Shown: positions 1 through 11,180 of the stretch, piece after piece
Layout: the number at the start of each line of letters is the position of its first letter
Position numbering within the stretch: position 1 is the stretch's first letter
DNA from: Cudoniella acicularis
Taxonomy: Eukaryota > Ascomycota > Leotiomycetes > Helotiales > Helotiaceae
Assembly (NCBI GenBank): GCA_013054445.1
Contig: JAAMPI010000489.1
Location: forward strand, 1 to 35,359
DNA: 35,359 nucleotides
Direction of reading: 5' to 3'
The notes under the pieces: generated by a model
Told to the model about the DNA's origin: nothing
Seen by the model: only the letters and a program-made list of their open reading frames with translations
Database searches by the model: none
Translations under genes and position numbers: made by a program

Positions 1-3000
1 CAGTCGAACCAACACTTGTTATAAGTTGTTCTCGAGGCTATAAAGCCTTCTAAGCAACTAGTGGCATCCAAGTTATAACCTTAAGCGAGGGCTTATCTCG
101 TGCTCCTGTCTTTATCTTTCGAACGGTCAACGATGCTCTCTAGTTCTATTATCGCGTACCGACGCTCAAGCATTTATTCGATACAAGCAGTGACAAGACT
201 AGTCGATATGCGCGTCTTATCGAAGTCATACCACATATTATTAGCAGGACCGTTTATATCAAATTTCGATATACTTGCGGCGATACGGCCGGACAGAACA
301 TAGTAACTATTACCACACACCGTGCTTGCCAGGACTTCCTTGATTCTATTTCTAGTAAGGACTTAGGAATTGTCGACTTCTAGATCGAAGGTCAATTTTT
401 ATCCGATAAAAAGTTATCGTAGGGAAATATTAAAGATCCTCGTGGTATCGAAGTCATGGCCTAGGGTACTCTCTCTAATCCTGTCTGCCGCGAGATCCTT
501 AGGTGTAGTATAACCAGACTGCGCTCTGTCATCGCCAGGTTTGAAGACGGCAGCACTCGGAATAGTCAGATAGGGCAGAACATCAATACTACTAACGCTA
601 TAGCTACTATGTTTATCTCCTACGGTCAAGATATAGCCAGTGTTTTTGAGTCAGGCTAGTCTCACTTGACCGCTGACCTAGACGAAGAGACGAAGGTGCT
701 CACTCTAAGCTTATATATCCTATCCCTGCTAGTTAGGACGGTGGGAGGAGGCACGCACTACCCAAGTCAACGAGAGTCTTTAGAACTGATTAGTTGTTAT
801 AGAGATAGAAAAAAATTGGCTTTGGCTAAAACAATCATAGTATTTGCCTTGGCACTAGATGTCAGCACTGTCAGTATAATTACAAATGACACATTTGTAG
901 CAAGCCATCAGAATCTAGCACGAGGTTTGCCACGGAGCAAACTGTAACGCAGTAGAGAGAAGAGGAAAATGTTATGTCTTTTAGTTCATGCCTTCCCTTA
1001 TCCGAAACACTCCGGGTAACTTAGTTTATTCGAGTCTATAATTTCAACATACGTTCAAAGACTTGAATTTAAAAGTGCTTCTGACGGGTCTAATCTTTTA
1101 TACTAAAGTTATAGCTATATTTTCTGACGTTGGCATAAGTTAAAGTAATCATTAAATGAATAAGGAACTGCTAGATATAGCACTTGTTAGAAACGTAAAC
1201 GCATATGTTAACCCTAAGAGCATACCTTACTCCAAGTTATTAGAAAACTAAGTACCCTCGTCTCAACCTCCCTATATCCTACAAAGAGAGTATATTTCGA
1301 CCCCTATATTAAGAACCTGGAACTTTCTTTTGTCGTCCTTCTCGGCCTCGGGGGACTATCAACGCCGAGTCGCTATGATACTCCGCCTACTAAGGTAATA
1401 CAACCGATCTTTATAAACTAATTGGGTGCCAGTAAACTATCTCTGGTCTTCTACAAACCACGCAGGATCATATATCCCGTCCCAGTCAATATAGAAACTT
1501 CCCGGTTGTACTTTGATTTCCCGTTTTTCTCGTTCCTTAATCTCTATACAACCACATGCGTTAGCTGCTTCACTATTGTTTGATTATATATATATAAGGG
1601 AAGGCATTACCACAGTTATGGCCAACATTAGGTTAAAGACTTTCTCTACTAACGCAAAATCTCCTCCCGCAAGGTTAGTCTGCTAGCATTTTCCGCCAGC
1701 AACGTGTGACACGGTCGCCTCTCCAAATACATTTTCTGTTGTAACAATTTTAAGCCGTTGATATATACATGCTTATTTTTTGGCTAATCTTAAGAGTGTC
1801 TGCTAAGATGATTTGTTGTTCTGTTAAGAGGTGTTATCGTAAATCTTCGCCTTCTTACGAACTTTTATAAATACGATTAAAAGAAAGTGCGAGTAGAGGA
1901 GGAGGCTTAAATATTGTCTTAGTGTCGGGTTGTATGGCGGACTCTCGTAGGCACTACCTAAGTGTATAGAGTGCTATTTTAGGTACCTATATATAAGAGA
2001 AAGTCCGCGAGCAGGCTAGAGCCCAAATTAGCTACCACATTCTAAAAGCTCCACGTAGAAGCCTATGTCATCTATTATTATAAATCATATAGCAACATAA
2101 TAAAAAGCTTCGCACGTCTTCGATTAGCAAATCGTTTATAACTCTATAGACAGGTTCGGATAAGAAGGAGAGTAGGAAAAAGAAGCATCACAAGTTATCG
2201 GAATACAGGTAATAATTGAAAACGACACTCGGTTCCTAGGTAAGGGACCGTTTTAAGGTACCTAAATAGGTCCTCCCACGCTCTATTTTAGATAATCGCT
2301 AGTCCTAATTCCGCCCCCTGATTCAATTCGAGACTGACTTCTATATTATAAGTGACAATGACCCTATTCTAAGCGTCTCTATGGCCGCTTAGCCCAGGTT
2401 CCCCGTGGTGAATTGCCATCTAGGGCATCGACACCACGGTAGGAATGACTAACGGCATAATCAAGGACTCAAATATTATATTTCTAGTAAGCTCCGCCCT
2501 AAACACTTATTACAGCTCGATGCTCGTGTTAAACTAGCCAAGCTAGACTTTAAATAGTACGATTTGTCTTACTTATAATAACTTGCTATTTTTGAATTAT
2601 TGTATATGCTTAATTGTTTGCTTCCCTTCGTGAATTTTAATTAGGTTTATATATTAGTAGTTATTATTTGTCGTAGAAATTTAAATATATTTTTATTACG
2701 GATTAGCATTTCTAAGACGGATTAGCAGACGTGTGTCTCGTCCTAGCCATGCTAAGCATCGGAGCTAGAGTGGCCAAAAATGGGTTACTCCTTCGGAATC
2801 AAATTAGACTAACCAAGATATATCAGGGACTAATTTTGGCTCTATAGAGCTAAAAGAAAGGAGCCGGCTTTAGATTTCTTCTACTGGTGGCACTATATAG
2901 CAGGCCAGTTCATCCTCTAAATAGAACACCTCCTTCCTACATATTTTTATTCACTTGTTCCCAGTTTCCGGCATAGCACTTGATAGCTTCTCCCCTGGTA

Positions 3001-3009
3001 TCTCTACCG
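1..3009. other. Degraded region, no assignable gene (except repeat copy 2327-2800)
   Basis: No gene can be assigned here. A plus-strand frame stays open at about 666-947 and can be extended upstream through one TAG. Its translation (…LYILSLLVRTVGGGTHY…) is not recognisable. The region otherwise carries RIP-type decay, and no inverted terminal repeats were found by eye. Confidence 0.5.
2327..2800 (+). repeat. Direct repeat A, copy 1 (truncated secreted-protein pseudogene plus 3' flank)
   Basis: This stretch aligns by eye with 10125-10620 in the same orientation. Homology starts inside what is an intron in the other copy (GAGACTGACTT), runs through the second exon and continues into the 3' flank. 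There a block at 2715-2753 matches 10535-10573 at nearly every base. The 5' exon of the gene is missing here, so this is a truncated copy. Differences between the copies are mainly C/T and G/A transitions, as RIP would produce. Confidence 0.8.
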
Positions 3010-3978
3010 ATTGAGCTTTTCTAACGTGTGGTGGAATTGTTATCTATCGAAGACGCTCGTGACTTATTATCGACTTGCGGTAATCTCTATAGTAATAGCA
3101 AAAATGTCTTAGAGAAGAAGTGCTTTAGCGTTCTGCCGGTTAATTTGTCTAAAGAAAGTCTATAACAAGCAGAAGACATCTTAACTGAAGAACCTTGTCA
3201 CCGTTTCCTTCAAGCGGTTCGTATCAGGTTAGATCAATATGACTTTGATGGTCTATATGATCAAGAACATGAAGAAGCAGTAGAGTATCTCGCCTCTGTT
3301 CTTACTAGAGCACTTCAAGTTTCAACCAAATGTAACACTATTATAATATACGATAGTCCGAGCAGATTTTATGACACTGACGGCATAGGGATTAGGACGG
3401 TGGTAATGGCAATAGAGATGGTCGATAAAATCAGGCCATTTAAAGTCCGTGTATAAAATATACGAACATATAACAGTAAAGAACTATAGATATTTAGAGA
3501 TAAACTCTTTGACAACTTATAATCTATAGAGCTCAGAATCGATGGCGAGAAACAAACGCTAAGGGAGCTGCGCTATATTAAGGAAGTTCTATCTATCACA
3601 CCGAACCTCGAAGAGCTATCTATGATAGCTAACCGCGATTTAATTTCTTTAAAGGCTGTCCGAAGGATTATAGAATCTATTTGTTCTAACAAATTAAAAA
3701 GCCTGACTATAGCTAGAATCTCTACTTCTGAAGCCGACCTTTAAGACAGTATCTAGCCTTTTAAAGCTTTAATAAAGAAGCTTATATTAAAATACGCAGA
3801 TTTCGATGACTTTCGCTTATTTGTTAAACTTATCGTCTATATCAAAAACAAGTTTTCGCTCGATTATATTTACTTTAAAGAGATCTTAGAAAGAGGGTGG
3901 TTTTTTCTTGACCGAGAAAGATTTAGAGGGGGGGGATATAGCACAAAAACTGAAATCCTTAAAAAGAGATATTCTTAA
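3010..3978 (+). pseudogene. F-box/LRR-like protein, RIP-inactivated (copy 1)
   Basis: One plus-strand frame can be followed from about 3010 to TAA at 3976-3978. It is interrupted only by TAA and TAG codons, with no indel. The N-terminal part (DARDLLSTCGNLYSNSK) resembles the second half of a fungal F-box (…DLxxLsxtCrxLYs…). It is followed by CHRFLQAVRIRLDQYDFD and leucine-rich segments such as ITPNLEELSMIANRDL and SNKLKSLTIARIS, the usual layout of fungal F-box/LRR-like proteins that select substrates for SCF ubiquitin ligases. The first half of the F-box is not recognisable. A second, more decayed copy lies at 8475-9119. The family assignment is by pattern only. Confidence 0.55.
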
Positions 3979-4044
3979 TAATCCTAGGGTAAAGAATAGG
4001 ATATAAGGCGGAAAATAAATCATACGCCGTCCTATTAAGCAATA

Positions 4045-4424
4045 ACGTCCCTCCCTATATAGCGAGACTCTCTATATGCCGAGACAGACCAATCAAACTA
4101 AATGAATTTCGAGATTAACAGATCGCTATATTAAGAGGAATAGTGTGACGAACATATTACTAACTCTGAATATAAATACTTTTTACCGTTGTTAGTTTAA
4201 AAGAGATATTACGAAGCAAAAATCAGAATCCTTACGATTTTATTAGTCTGTCTCGCTATATAGGGAGTCAGTTGAGGATTAGAAGAAGAAGTGATAGTAG
4301 CATGCTTTATGGTAGAAGCTGGCTATCTAGGTGTTCTTATATAGACAATAGACCTGGCTGCCTAGTATAGGCAACCATAGGTGATCTGGGATCTAATAGA
4401 GTCTCGCTACGCAGGGAGGGACGT
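4045..4424. mobile_element. MITE with 26-bp terminal inverted repeats and TA flanks
   Basis: The left end 4045-4070 (ACGTCCCTCCC…GCGAGACTC) and the right end 4399-4424 (GAGTCTCGC…GGGAGGGACGT) are inverted copies matching at 23 of 26 positions. The three differences are transitions. A TA dinucleotide lies directly outside each end (4043-4044 and 4425-4426), as expected for a target duplication of the Tc1/mariner superfamily. The element is 380 bp with no coding capacity. A third partial copy of the terminus (TCTCGCTATATAGGGAG, 4251-4267) sits inside, suggesting an internal duplication or nested relic. Confidence 0.8.
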
Positions 4425-4429
4425 TACGT

Positions 4430-5060
4430 CCTCTCTTTGCGATTGGCAAAACGGATATACTACGGTCTCTAGAGACCGCAAGTCTAACTTATACTAGTAT
4501 TTTTCAGGCGTTGGCAAAATTTTACTTATATAGTAAATACTGACAGAGTGAAATGATCTAAAGGAGCCGTTTTAGGCTGTCAGGAACTCTAGCTACTTGA
4601 AAGCCATGCTATATAACTAAGTCGAGGCATGTAACTTCAGAGGCGTCTATTTTAGGTCCCCGTTCGCTCGCAACGCCCTTCCCGGTACCCTATCAGCCCT
4701 TAGCTTGCTTGTTGACTTCTTCTAAAACTAGCCTATCACCCTGAGCACTATCTAGCCGGCAAGCTATATCTTTCTACCTTATCTCCTACTTTTACTGATT
4801 CACGATAGTAGCCCTAAGACCTGTCTCGAATTAGACACCGTGTTAGCGCGCGCGTTATCCATAAACCCTTCTATTTCCCTATCGATTGATAGACTTGTGT
4901 CTCTTCTTCCTACGATAGCTAGTCTCTATCTATAAATCTTCGTCCTTGAACTCATTGTCTTTACTATACCAAACCCTTACCTCGTCGTGGTCCTCGACCT
5001 TACCATCGTATCTGAGTTGCGCGGTTTCTTTCTATATATCCTCTGTTCTTTTATATTACC
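4430..5060. other. Degraded stretch, no assignable gene
   Basis: The stretch is RIP-type sequence. Hydrophobic-looking translations occur on the plus strand at about 4640-5060 but are interrupted too often to define a protein. It could be an eroded 5' part of one of the two pseudogenes that follow; this is not shown. Confidence 0.35.
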
Positions 5061-5570
5061 ATGTCTAGTCAGTCCCACAATCGCGCTAGTTGGCTATATA
5101 ATCAGCTGACCGCTTTAGCACCGAACGAGAAGAAAGGACCCGATTATTTCGCCAAAGAACGAACATTAGTAAGCTCTTTAGATCAATCACTAAAATTCCT
5201 ACGAACACCACGCTTCGCGGAGGTTACGATAGTAAACTCGCCGATAGAAGCAAGTGAAGAAGGCAGATCACCGTTTATAGATCCCCCGAAGACAGAGAAG
5301 ACGTAATCATGTATAGCGGAAGCACAACCTTCTAATATTGGCTTCGGCTATATCAATGACCCTTTACGGCAACCTGCCGAAGTCCCCTTAACATCAGCTT
5401 CTCTTCTAAAGAGTGCTATAAAAGTTCTATAGACCCTATAGCGGGAGATCGAGAACCCTCTAGATCTAACTTTTAGAGAGGAGTAGATACTAGAGAACTA
5501 TAAGGAGATGACCGAGAAGGAACAGGCGAGAGACTTGGTACGTGATGAAATCTACTATAAGATGGCATAA
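5061..5570 (+). pseudogene. RIP-inactivated gene, ~169 codons, unknown soluble protein
   Basis: A single frame begins at ATG 5061 (MSSQSHNRASWLYNQLTALA) and continues without any frameshift to TAA at 5568-5570. It passes four internal stops, one TAA (5304-5306) and three TAG. The product would be hydrophilic and charged, with helical stretches such as EKEQARDLVRDEIYYKMA near the C-terminus, no signal peptide and no membrane segment. The protein is not recognised. The intact frame with only CpA-derived stops indicates one event of point mutation rather than gradual decay. It lies about 290 bp upstream of a membrane-protein pseudogene on the same strand. Confidence 0.6.
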
Positions 5571-5857
5571 TATAACTAATAATCCTATAGAAAATCAAAA
5601 CTAGAGTCCGGATAGTAAAGTTCTTCCTCCGAGGGGTGAATTTCACCTATAGTCTTATTGTCCTCTCTATACTTTCGATGACTTTCTCAATCTTTAATAT
5701 AACTAAGGCTCTTCTACCGAGAAACAACCTCCCTGCTTAGGCGGTTGGCACGAAAACTTGGCCACAAAAGGTCGTTCTTTCGGTATCTTATGTCTCGCTA
5801 GCTTTATGTCTTATTATATTCTAGAATTACTAGAGAGGTGGCTATAGACGTGCTAAG

Positions 5858-6669
5858 AAAGTAGCTGCCTATTATATACTCTTCGCGGTAGCATTCTTTA
5901 TTTTCAGCACTATTATATAGGGTATTACTACTAGTATTCTTTAGAGTGCGAAGAACAACAGTAACAACAAGGACGTCTAGGGATGGTCATATATAGACAA
6001 CAAGAGACGGCAGGTTTTTGCCGACAAAGTCGATTATATACTAGTTTATAGAATATAGGTAAGCTTCGCCTACCCTTAAGTTCGATACAGTTTCTAACAT
6101 TATTCTAGTCTTGGTCCTTAGTATATTGCCTTATTAAAGTTGTCCTCGAATATATCACGATCCTGCTTTACTCGATAGTCTTTTATAGATACTACTCCAA
6201 GCAACGCCTCCGGAAGTCTATAGATGCCCGTGACCGTGCTCGTTCGGACCTCTACCTCGCTTAGCTTCGCTCCTAGTCCGCACCTAACGCTCCCGGCTTA
6301 CCAATGTCTTAACCCTACTCTTAGCACATGAAATCTCCTCGCTTCCCACTACCTATCTACTCCTCCAACCCCTCAGCTACAGCCGAAGACGGCTATACTA
6401 GAGCGCCCGCCGCTCGACTTGTTAAGGCCAACCTATCATCAGCCCTTGCCGTAGAACCCTTCGCTCTTCAAGCACTACAGATCAATATTCACGGCGCTAC
6501 ACCTAAGGTATCGCAAACCGGGTTTGGAGCACCGGCCCTACTAAAGGAACTAGTGATTAAGCACGTAGCCGCCGCCCCTGGCGAGCAAACCTACGACGCT
6601 GTTCCTATCCCAGGCGCCTACGCGAGCCCCTTAACCAGTTCCGGATTAGCACAACTATACTATAAATGA
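5858..6669 (+). pseudogene. Multi-pass membrane protein with ARSDLYLAQLRS-type tail, RIP-inactivated
   Basis: A frame from about 5858 encodes a hydrophobic helix (KVAAYYILFAVAFF…) followed by a hydrophilic loop. An intron with GTAAGC donor and TTCTAAC branch site fits at 6059-6108. From 6109 the frame resumes in phase (SWSLVYCLIKVVLEYITILL), forms another membrane segment, then a basic tail KQRLRKSIDARDRARSDLYL leading to a long cytosolic tail ending with TGA at 6667-6669. Internal stops are TAG/TAA where Gln codons fit (…LA*LRS*SAPN…). A tail of this RSDLYLAQLRSQSAPN type occurs in a family of uncharacterised ascomycete integral membrane proteins, as far as I recall. The 5' end is not located. 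Confidence 0.6.
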
Positions 6670-8474
6670 TTTAGAAGCGTAGTAAAAGCGATCACTAGCG
6701 ATTAGCGGATAGAGAGTCTTTAGGAAGCCTAAGGGGGTAGAGATAAATAGTCGAGTCTTCTTTTCTTGCTATTAGGGGTATATCTATAGAGTTCGGGCAA
6801 ATCTTATAAAGTCATTAGTAGTATCTAAGATATAGAGGGATAGAGTAGACGAAGTACGAGATAAATGTCACTCGCTAGTAGATATACAGTTAATATGGTT
6901 CTATATAGGATTCGATATCTATAGAATATGCTTTGCTTTGTTTAAAGAATAATAAGTTAGTGACTACCGTAACGATGTTAAACGTACCTAACATATACGA
7001 TATTTTCCCCTTATTAGCGGACGGGTGACTGCTTCTAGAGTTATTAAGTTCTTTTATTAAGATTTAACGTTATATAGAAGAAACTATAAGATAATATAAA
7101 GAAAACTTTTATATATCCGCTTAAAACAAGAAANTTAGTTNCTTAAACTTAGCNAAATCGTCTTNTNAAATTTCTAAAATTGACTTTAGCTTATTTANTA
7201 GAAACTACTCCTTCTCTTAGCCGTCNATACTAATTGTTTTAATAGNATTTATAAGCTNCCCCTCTATAACAATTNCTTAGCTNNAGATAACTTGCCCGAC
7301 CTCTTTATAAGAAAGGCTTAAGACNAAACTTNNNNATATCTTCTTNANATCTCTAACGCTAANGATATGATCGCGATCAGGCTTACTATNCTAGTCTAGT
7401 TTAATATAGCAACCGTCGTAGANAGTTANCAGGTCTATTAATCGCNTAGTCCCTTTTANTANNTTGTTCNTATACTTGATCCTAGTGAAAAGGGCGTTAA
7501 AGGACCCGTGAATTCCCCTGCCTATAATCNATCCCTACTAGTCTCTCTTTTCTTNAAAAGCGNAATTAANANAAGAGACGTTNATTTTCCCNTTAGTTTT
7601 AGACNTTANNCTTTCGCGTGTCTTAGAGTCGAGCNATAATAGTCTAANGCTATCTTNCGTTAAATNATTTAAGGCNAATTNAGAGAGNAGAAGCTATTNC
7701 GATNGTACTAGAGAAAGNATCTTAGCGCGTATAGACAATTTTAAGATTTCTTAAACTTAGCTTATCTATTAGAATCTNCTTTNGACTTCTAGTCTANTAA
7801 TAAGTNNNTTTTATTAGNATCGATNAGCCTAGTNCTANAATGTTTACCTAGNATNNCTAAAGCTTACGTNTTNGTATTCTAAAAATAAANNGGGTTATAA
7901 GAGGCATCTCCCTAAGGACAAATATACTTTAGGGTCTAAAAACGGCTTATATTAATATTTCCTATTATCGAAAATCATCGGCCTAATCTATATATACTTA
8001 ATATAAAAACTTTGTTNCTTATATAGCNTNTATTAGCTATTTCTAATCAATTTCGTATCGCGTAATGACNAGGTATAGTAATATATCNAGTANNCCCTAA
8101 AATANGATCACGTATNNTATCNTAGGGACAGTCCNGAGAGCCAATCTTNGCTCTATANCATTTGTATAGAAGGGGCCGATTCTAGACTGTTTTAAANANN
8201 NCTCTCCTCTTAGAACTATATATTACTATANCTACTACTATTANATCTATNAATCTCATTTCCTTTTTATACTCCCTCTTAANTTTNNGCGCGNTACGGA
8301 ATGTCTATATCTTTGATCTCTCTAGNACNAGAGCTCGTTTATATAATAGTAAAAGAGTTGCCTATTAAAAAACGCCCGTGACTTACTAGNAAGTTATAAA
8401 AAAAATTCATAANAATAGTNAGTACGCCTTNACTNANAAGTGTTTTTATANNATACNNGTNAGNATCTCNNAAA
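6670..8474. other. Degraded stretch, ambiguous bases from 7134
   Basis: No gene, inverted terminal repeat or RNA gene is visible. From 7134 onward single N symbols are scattered through the sequence, so no frame can be followed with confidence. The composition is the same A+T-rich RIP type as the flanks. Confidence 0.5.
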
Positions 8475-9410
8475 GAAACCTACGTAAAGTCGACGATATT
8501 CTAGACAACGAATCCTANCGNTTCCTCCGAAGAATTTTTATTAGATTAGATNAANAAGATAACCTTAGGGCTCTACCTTCTCTAATCNAACTCGCTTCGA
8601 TTCTTGCTAAAGGCCTCCGAGCCTCTACTAAATACGAAACTATTNTTATATACGATNATCTAAGAANAACTTCTCGGATTTTTCGTATAATACTTNNNAA
8701 CGTAGTANAGGCCNTAGAANGTATTCTATTANTTAAGGATATCAAGCNATTTAAGGTCTAGATACGTAANATACGCCTTAATAATAGTCAAGAACTAGCG
8801 TACTATTAGAAATTTCTTAAACTAGTAGAATNANTAGACCTTAGATTCGAGAGTAAGNANANNGAACGCTTCTTAGTAACTCTTTTTAGAAAGACATTAT
8901 CTCTCGNAACGAACCTTTAATCATTGTCTTTANTCGTNAACGGCGATAAGTTANTCTCTCTAAAAACGGTCAGNCGAATNANAAAGCGTATTANGTCTAA
9001 GNNGTTAGAAAGCNTGACTATNNATAGAATCTTTACTTNTAAAGGACAGCTTAAGGGGATNNTACGTCCCTTTAGAGCTTCTATAAAAAAAATTAANATT
9101 AAAATCAGTAACTTTTAANAATATATTATTTNTTGGCTTTATTAGTNATATNTAAGACAACTTCTCCTTAGATTATNTTTGTTTTAAGNATATCTNGGAA
9201 GATNATAANNGAAAAGAGTATAAGGTACTCGATCGANTAAAACTTTATAAAGAGGANATNCNAGGCGGCCTTCGTACGTTAAAATCCGANATTCTNAGTA
9301 GATNATCTATANNGAGTCTNATCGAAAGCTAGGACAGAAAACGAGGGCTCTGATCTAAATTAGGAATATATTCCGTNATANCNAGAATATATTAGNNTNT
9401 TAGTCCGGTG
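7134..9410. other. Stretch with scattered ambiguous bases (N)
   Basis: Many isolated N symbols, occasionally runs of two to four, occur only in this interval. They are not a scaffold gap, because the surrounding bases are called. The interval includes the second F-box-like copy, so the likely explanation is a consensus built from several near-identical repeat copies in which disagreeing positions were masked. Among the N positions I inspected, many follow T or precede A, which RIP polymorphism would give, but the excess over base composition is not decisive. Confidence 0.8.
8475..9119 (+). pseudogene. F-box/LRR-like protein, RIP-inactivated (copy 2)
   Basis: The translation parallels copy 1 at 3010-3978 segment by segment. 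VDDILDNES.RFLRRIFIRL corresponds to AEDIL…CHRFLQAVRIRL, and the later leucine-rich part corresponds in the same order, ending with TAA at 9117-9119. This copy is much more diverged, carries ambiguous bases and more stops, and its N-terminal F-box region cannot be recognised. It is in the same orientation as copy 1, about 5.4 kb away, giving the duplication that RIP acts on. Confidence 0.65.
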
Positions 9411-9892
9411 TTATAGGTTCTACTATAACATAGATATATATATATTCTTCCCTATCCCAGCAGCTTTTAGAACAACATAGAATCAAAACAGGACCAAGTA
9501 TCACTACTACTCAGGTAATACAGGAAATTAGTCTTTCAAAGAAACGCCCTAGCAGGCTTAATAGAGACTTTCATTTGAATTTATAAATGCTTTTTATGTC
9601 TAAGCCGTCATCGAAGCGGATAAGCCCCCGTTTTAGCTCTCTAAATCAGATACTGAAATTAGTGTCACTACAAGCGGTGACCACTTGCCGCCTATTAAGG
9701 ACCAAAACGGGCTTCCAAATCACGTTGGTCTAATGATCCCCTAGGCAACCACTAAGTAACTGAAGCCCATTCCGGCAGCCCCTTTATATACGTATATCAT
9801 CTCACTGACTCAAGTCGAATATAAATAGTAACTATCATTCCTCACTCAATAACGCCTTTATTGTCGTATTACTAGCTCTACTACGCTCTAAA
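9120..9892. other. Degraded stretch, no assignable gene
   Basis: Nothing recognisable was found on either strand between the second F-box-like copy and the small secreted-protein pseudogene. Short TA-rich runs (for example about 9430-9445) are present. Confidence 0.4.
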
Positions 9893-10335
9893 ATAAAGAG
9901 ATTTACTTTATTCTTTATTTATCCCGCCTTATCTAACTCTATTGCCTTCGCTCGTCTATCTAGGAGCGTTGGGCTTCGAGATATTAACTTATACAGCTTT
10001 ATATCGGACGTAGCAATCAATATAACTAGAGCTGCCGATGTTGTTAATATATTCTCCGTCTCACTCGACGACGTCTAGAAGGACATCACTTATCGTAAGT
10101 CTCTTTCTGCCCTATTGCTTTAGTGAGACTGACTTGTACCTTTATAGGTGGCAATGATCCTATGCTAAGCGTCTCCTCAGTCGCTTGGCCAGGGTTTCCT
10201 ACGGTAAATTGCCAGTTCGAGGGCATCGGCACCGCGATAGTAATGACTAACGGTATAATCAAGGATTCAAATATTATATTTCCGGTAAGTCCGCCCCAAA
10301 CTCTTACTACGGCTAGATACTCGTGTTCTAATTGA
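9893..10335 (+). pseudogene. Small secreted protein, 129 codons, RIP-inactivated
   Basis: The gene can be read as two exons, 9893-10094 and 10148-10335, joined by an intron with GTAAGT donor and CTGACT branch-like sequence. The joined length is divisible by three (130 codons with stop). The presumed start reads ATA instead of ATG, and one internal TAG stands where Gln is likely; both fit RIP. The first residues (KRFTLFFIYPALSNSIAFA) look like a signal peptide. The C-terminal half contains two Cys (VNCQFEGIG… and RYSCSN at the end). The family is not recognised. The second exon and 3' flank are duplicated at 2327-2800. Confidence 0.6.
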
Positions 10336-10620
10336 CCTAGCCAAGCTAGATATCAAAATAGTTCTAGGAAGACTATTTGTCTTCGTCATAATGACTTGCT
10401 TTTTAAATTATTATAAAGGATTACTTAATTTTTTACTTGCCTTTATAGATTTTTAATCAGGTTTATATCTTAATATTATTTGATAGTAAAAATTTAAATA
10501 TATTAAGACCCTGTTTATCATAGGGGGCATTTCTAAGACGGATCAACAGACGTGTGTCTCGTCCTAGCCATGTCAATCATTAGCGCCGGAGTGGCCAAAT
10601 ACGGATTTACTCCCTCGTCA
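10125..10620 (+). repeat. Direct repeat A, copy 2
   Basis: This is the partner of 2327-2800 in the same orientation. It covers the end of the intron, exon 2 and about 280 bp of 3' flank of the small secreted-protein pseudogene. The most conserved part (10535-10573, GACGTGTGTCTCGTCCTAGC) is outside the coding region. This copy retains more C and G at positions where copy 1 has T and A, so it has been hit less by RIP. Confidence 0.8.
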
Positions 10621-11180
10621 ATCTTTCTAAACACCGATTACGATATTTGAAGATATATATCAATAGTAGTCGTAAAGAACAGCGATTCGGTTTATTATAT
10701 ATAGATAAGGCACTAAAAATAGAAAGGTCGGAGTCGGCTACCTAGTTAGAGGCCAGAACTGGCCTCGGGTAGTTCCTCGCCTAGTATCCCGTTTTAGAAC
10801 CTTAAACTTACTACTCACCGGATCTACACAATCGCGCATTTCCGCTTATACATAGCCACGAATCTATTCTAGAAACTTTATAGGAGGCATAAGAGAAAAT
10901 AGGTCATGACTATAAAGACAACTGACCGTGATTTATTATAAGCGAGTTTATTTTTAAACCCGGCCTACTTGGGCTAGAATCCGTAAAGTTCTCACGTTAG
11001 AGTAACTGACGCTCTCTTCTTAAACAAGTATAAAAGGAAGTTTTCTCTAGCCGATTAAGAGCACGTCCTTATATCTATACCATTCCGCTACTCTATATAA
11101 GACTTCGATCTATTCTGTTTCTTCCGTGTCAAATTTGTTCGCTTATCTTAACCAGCCTTACCCGATATATCTAATTTAAA

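Noticed and set aside
666..947. Open plus-strand frame with a possible nucleotide-binding look (ALAKTIIVFALA)
   Set aside because: No intact Walker A (GxGKT) and no alignable flanks; too speculative within RIPed DNA.
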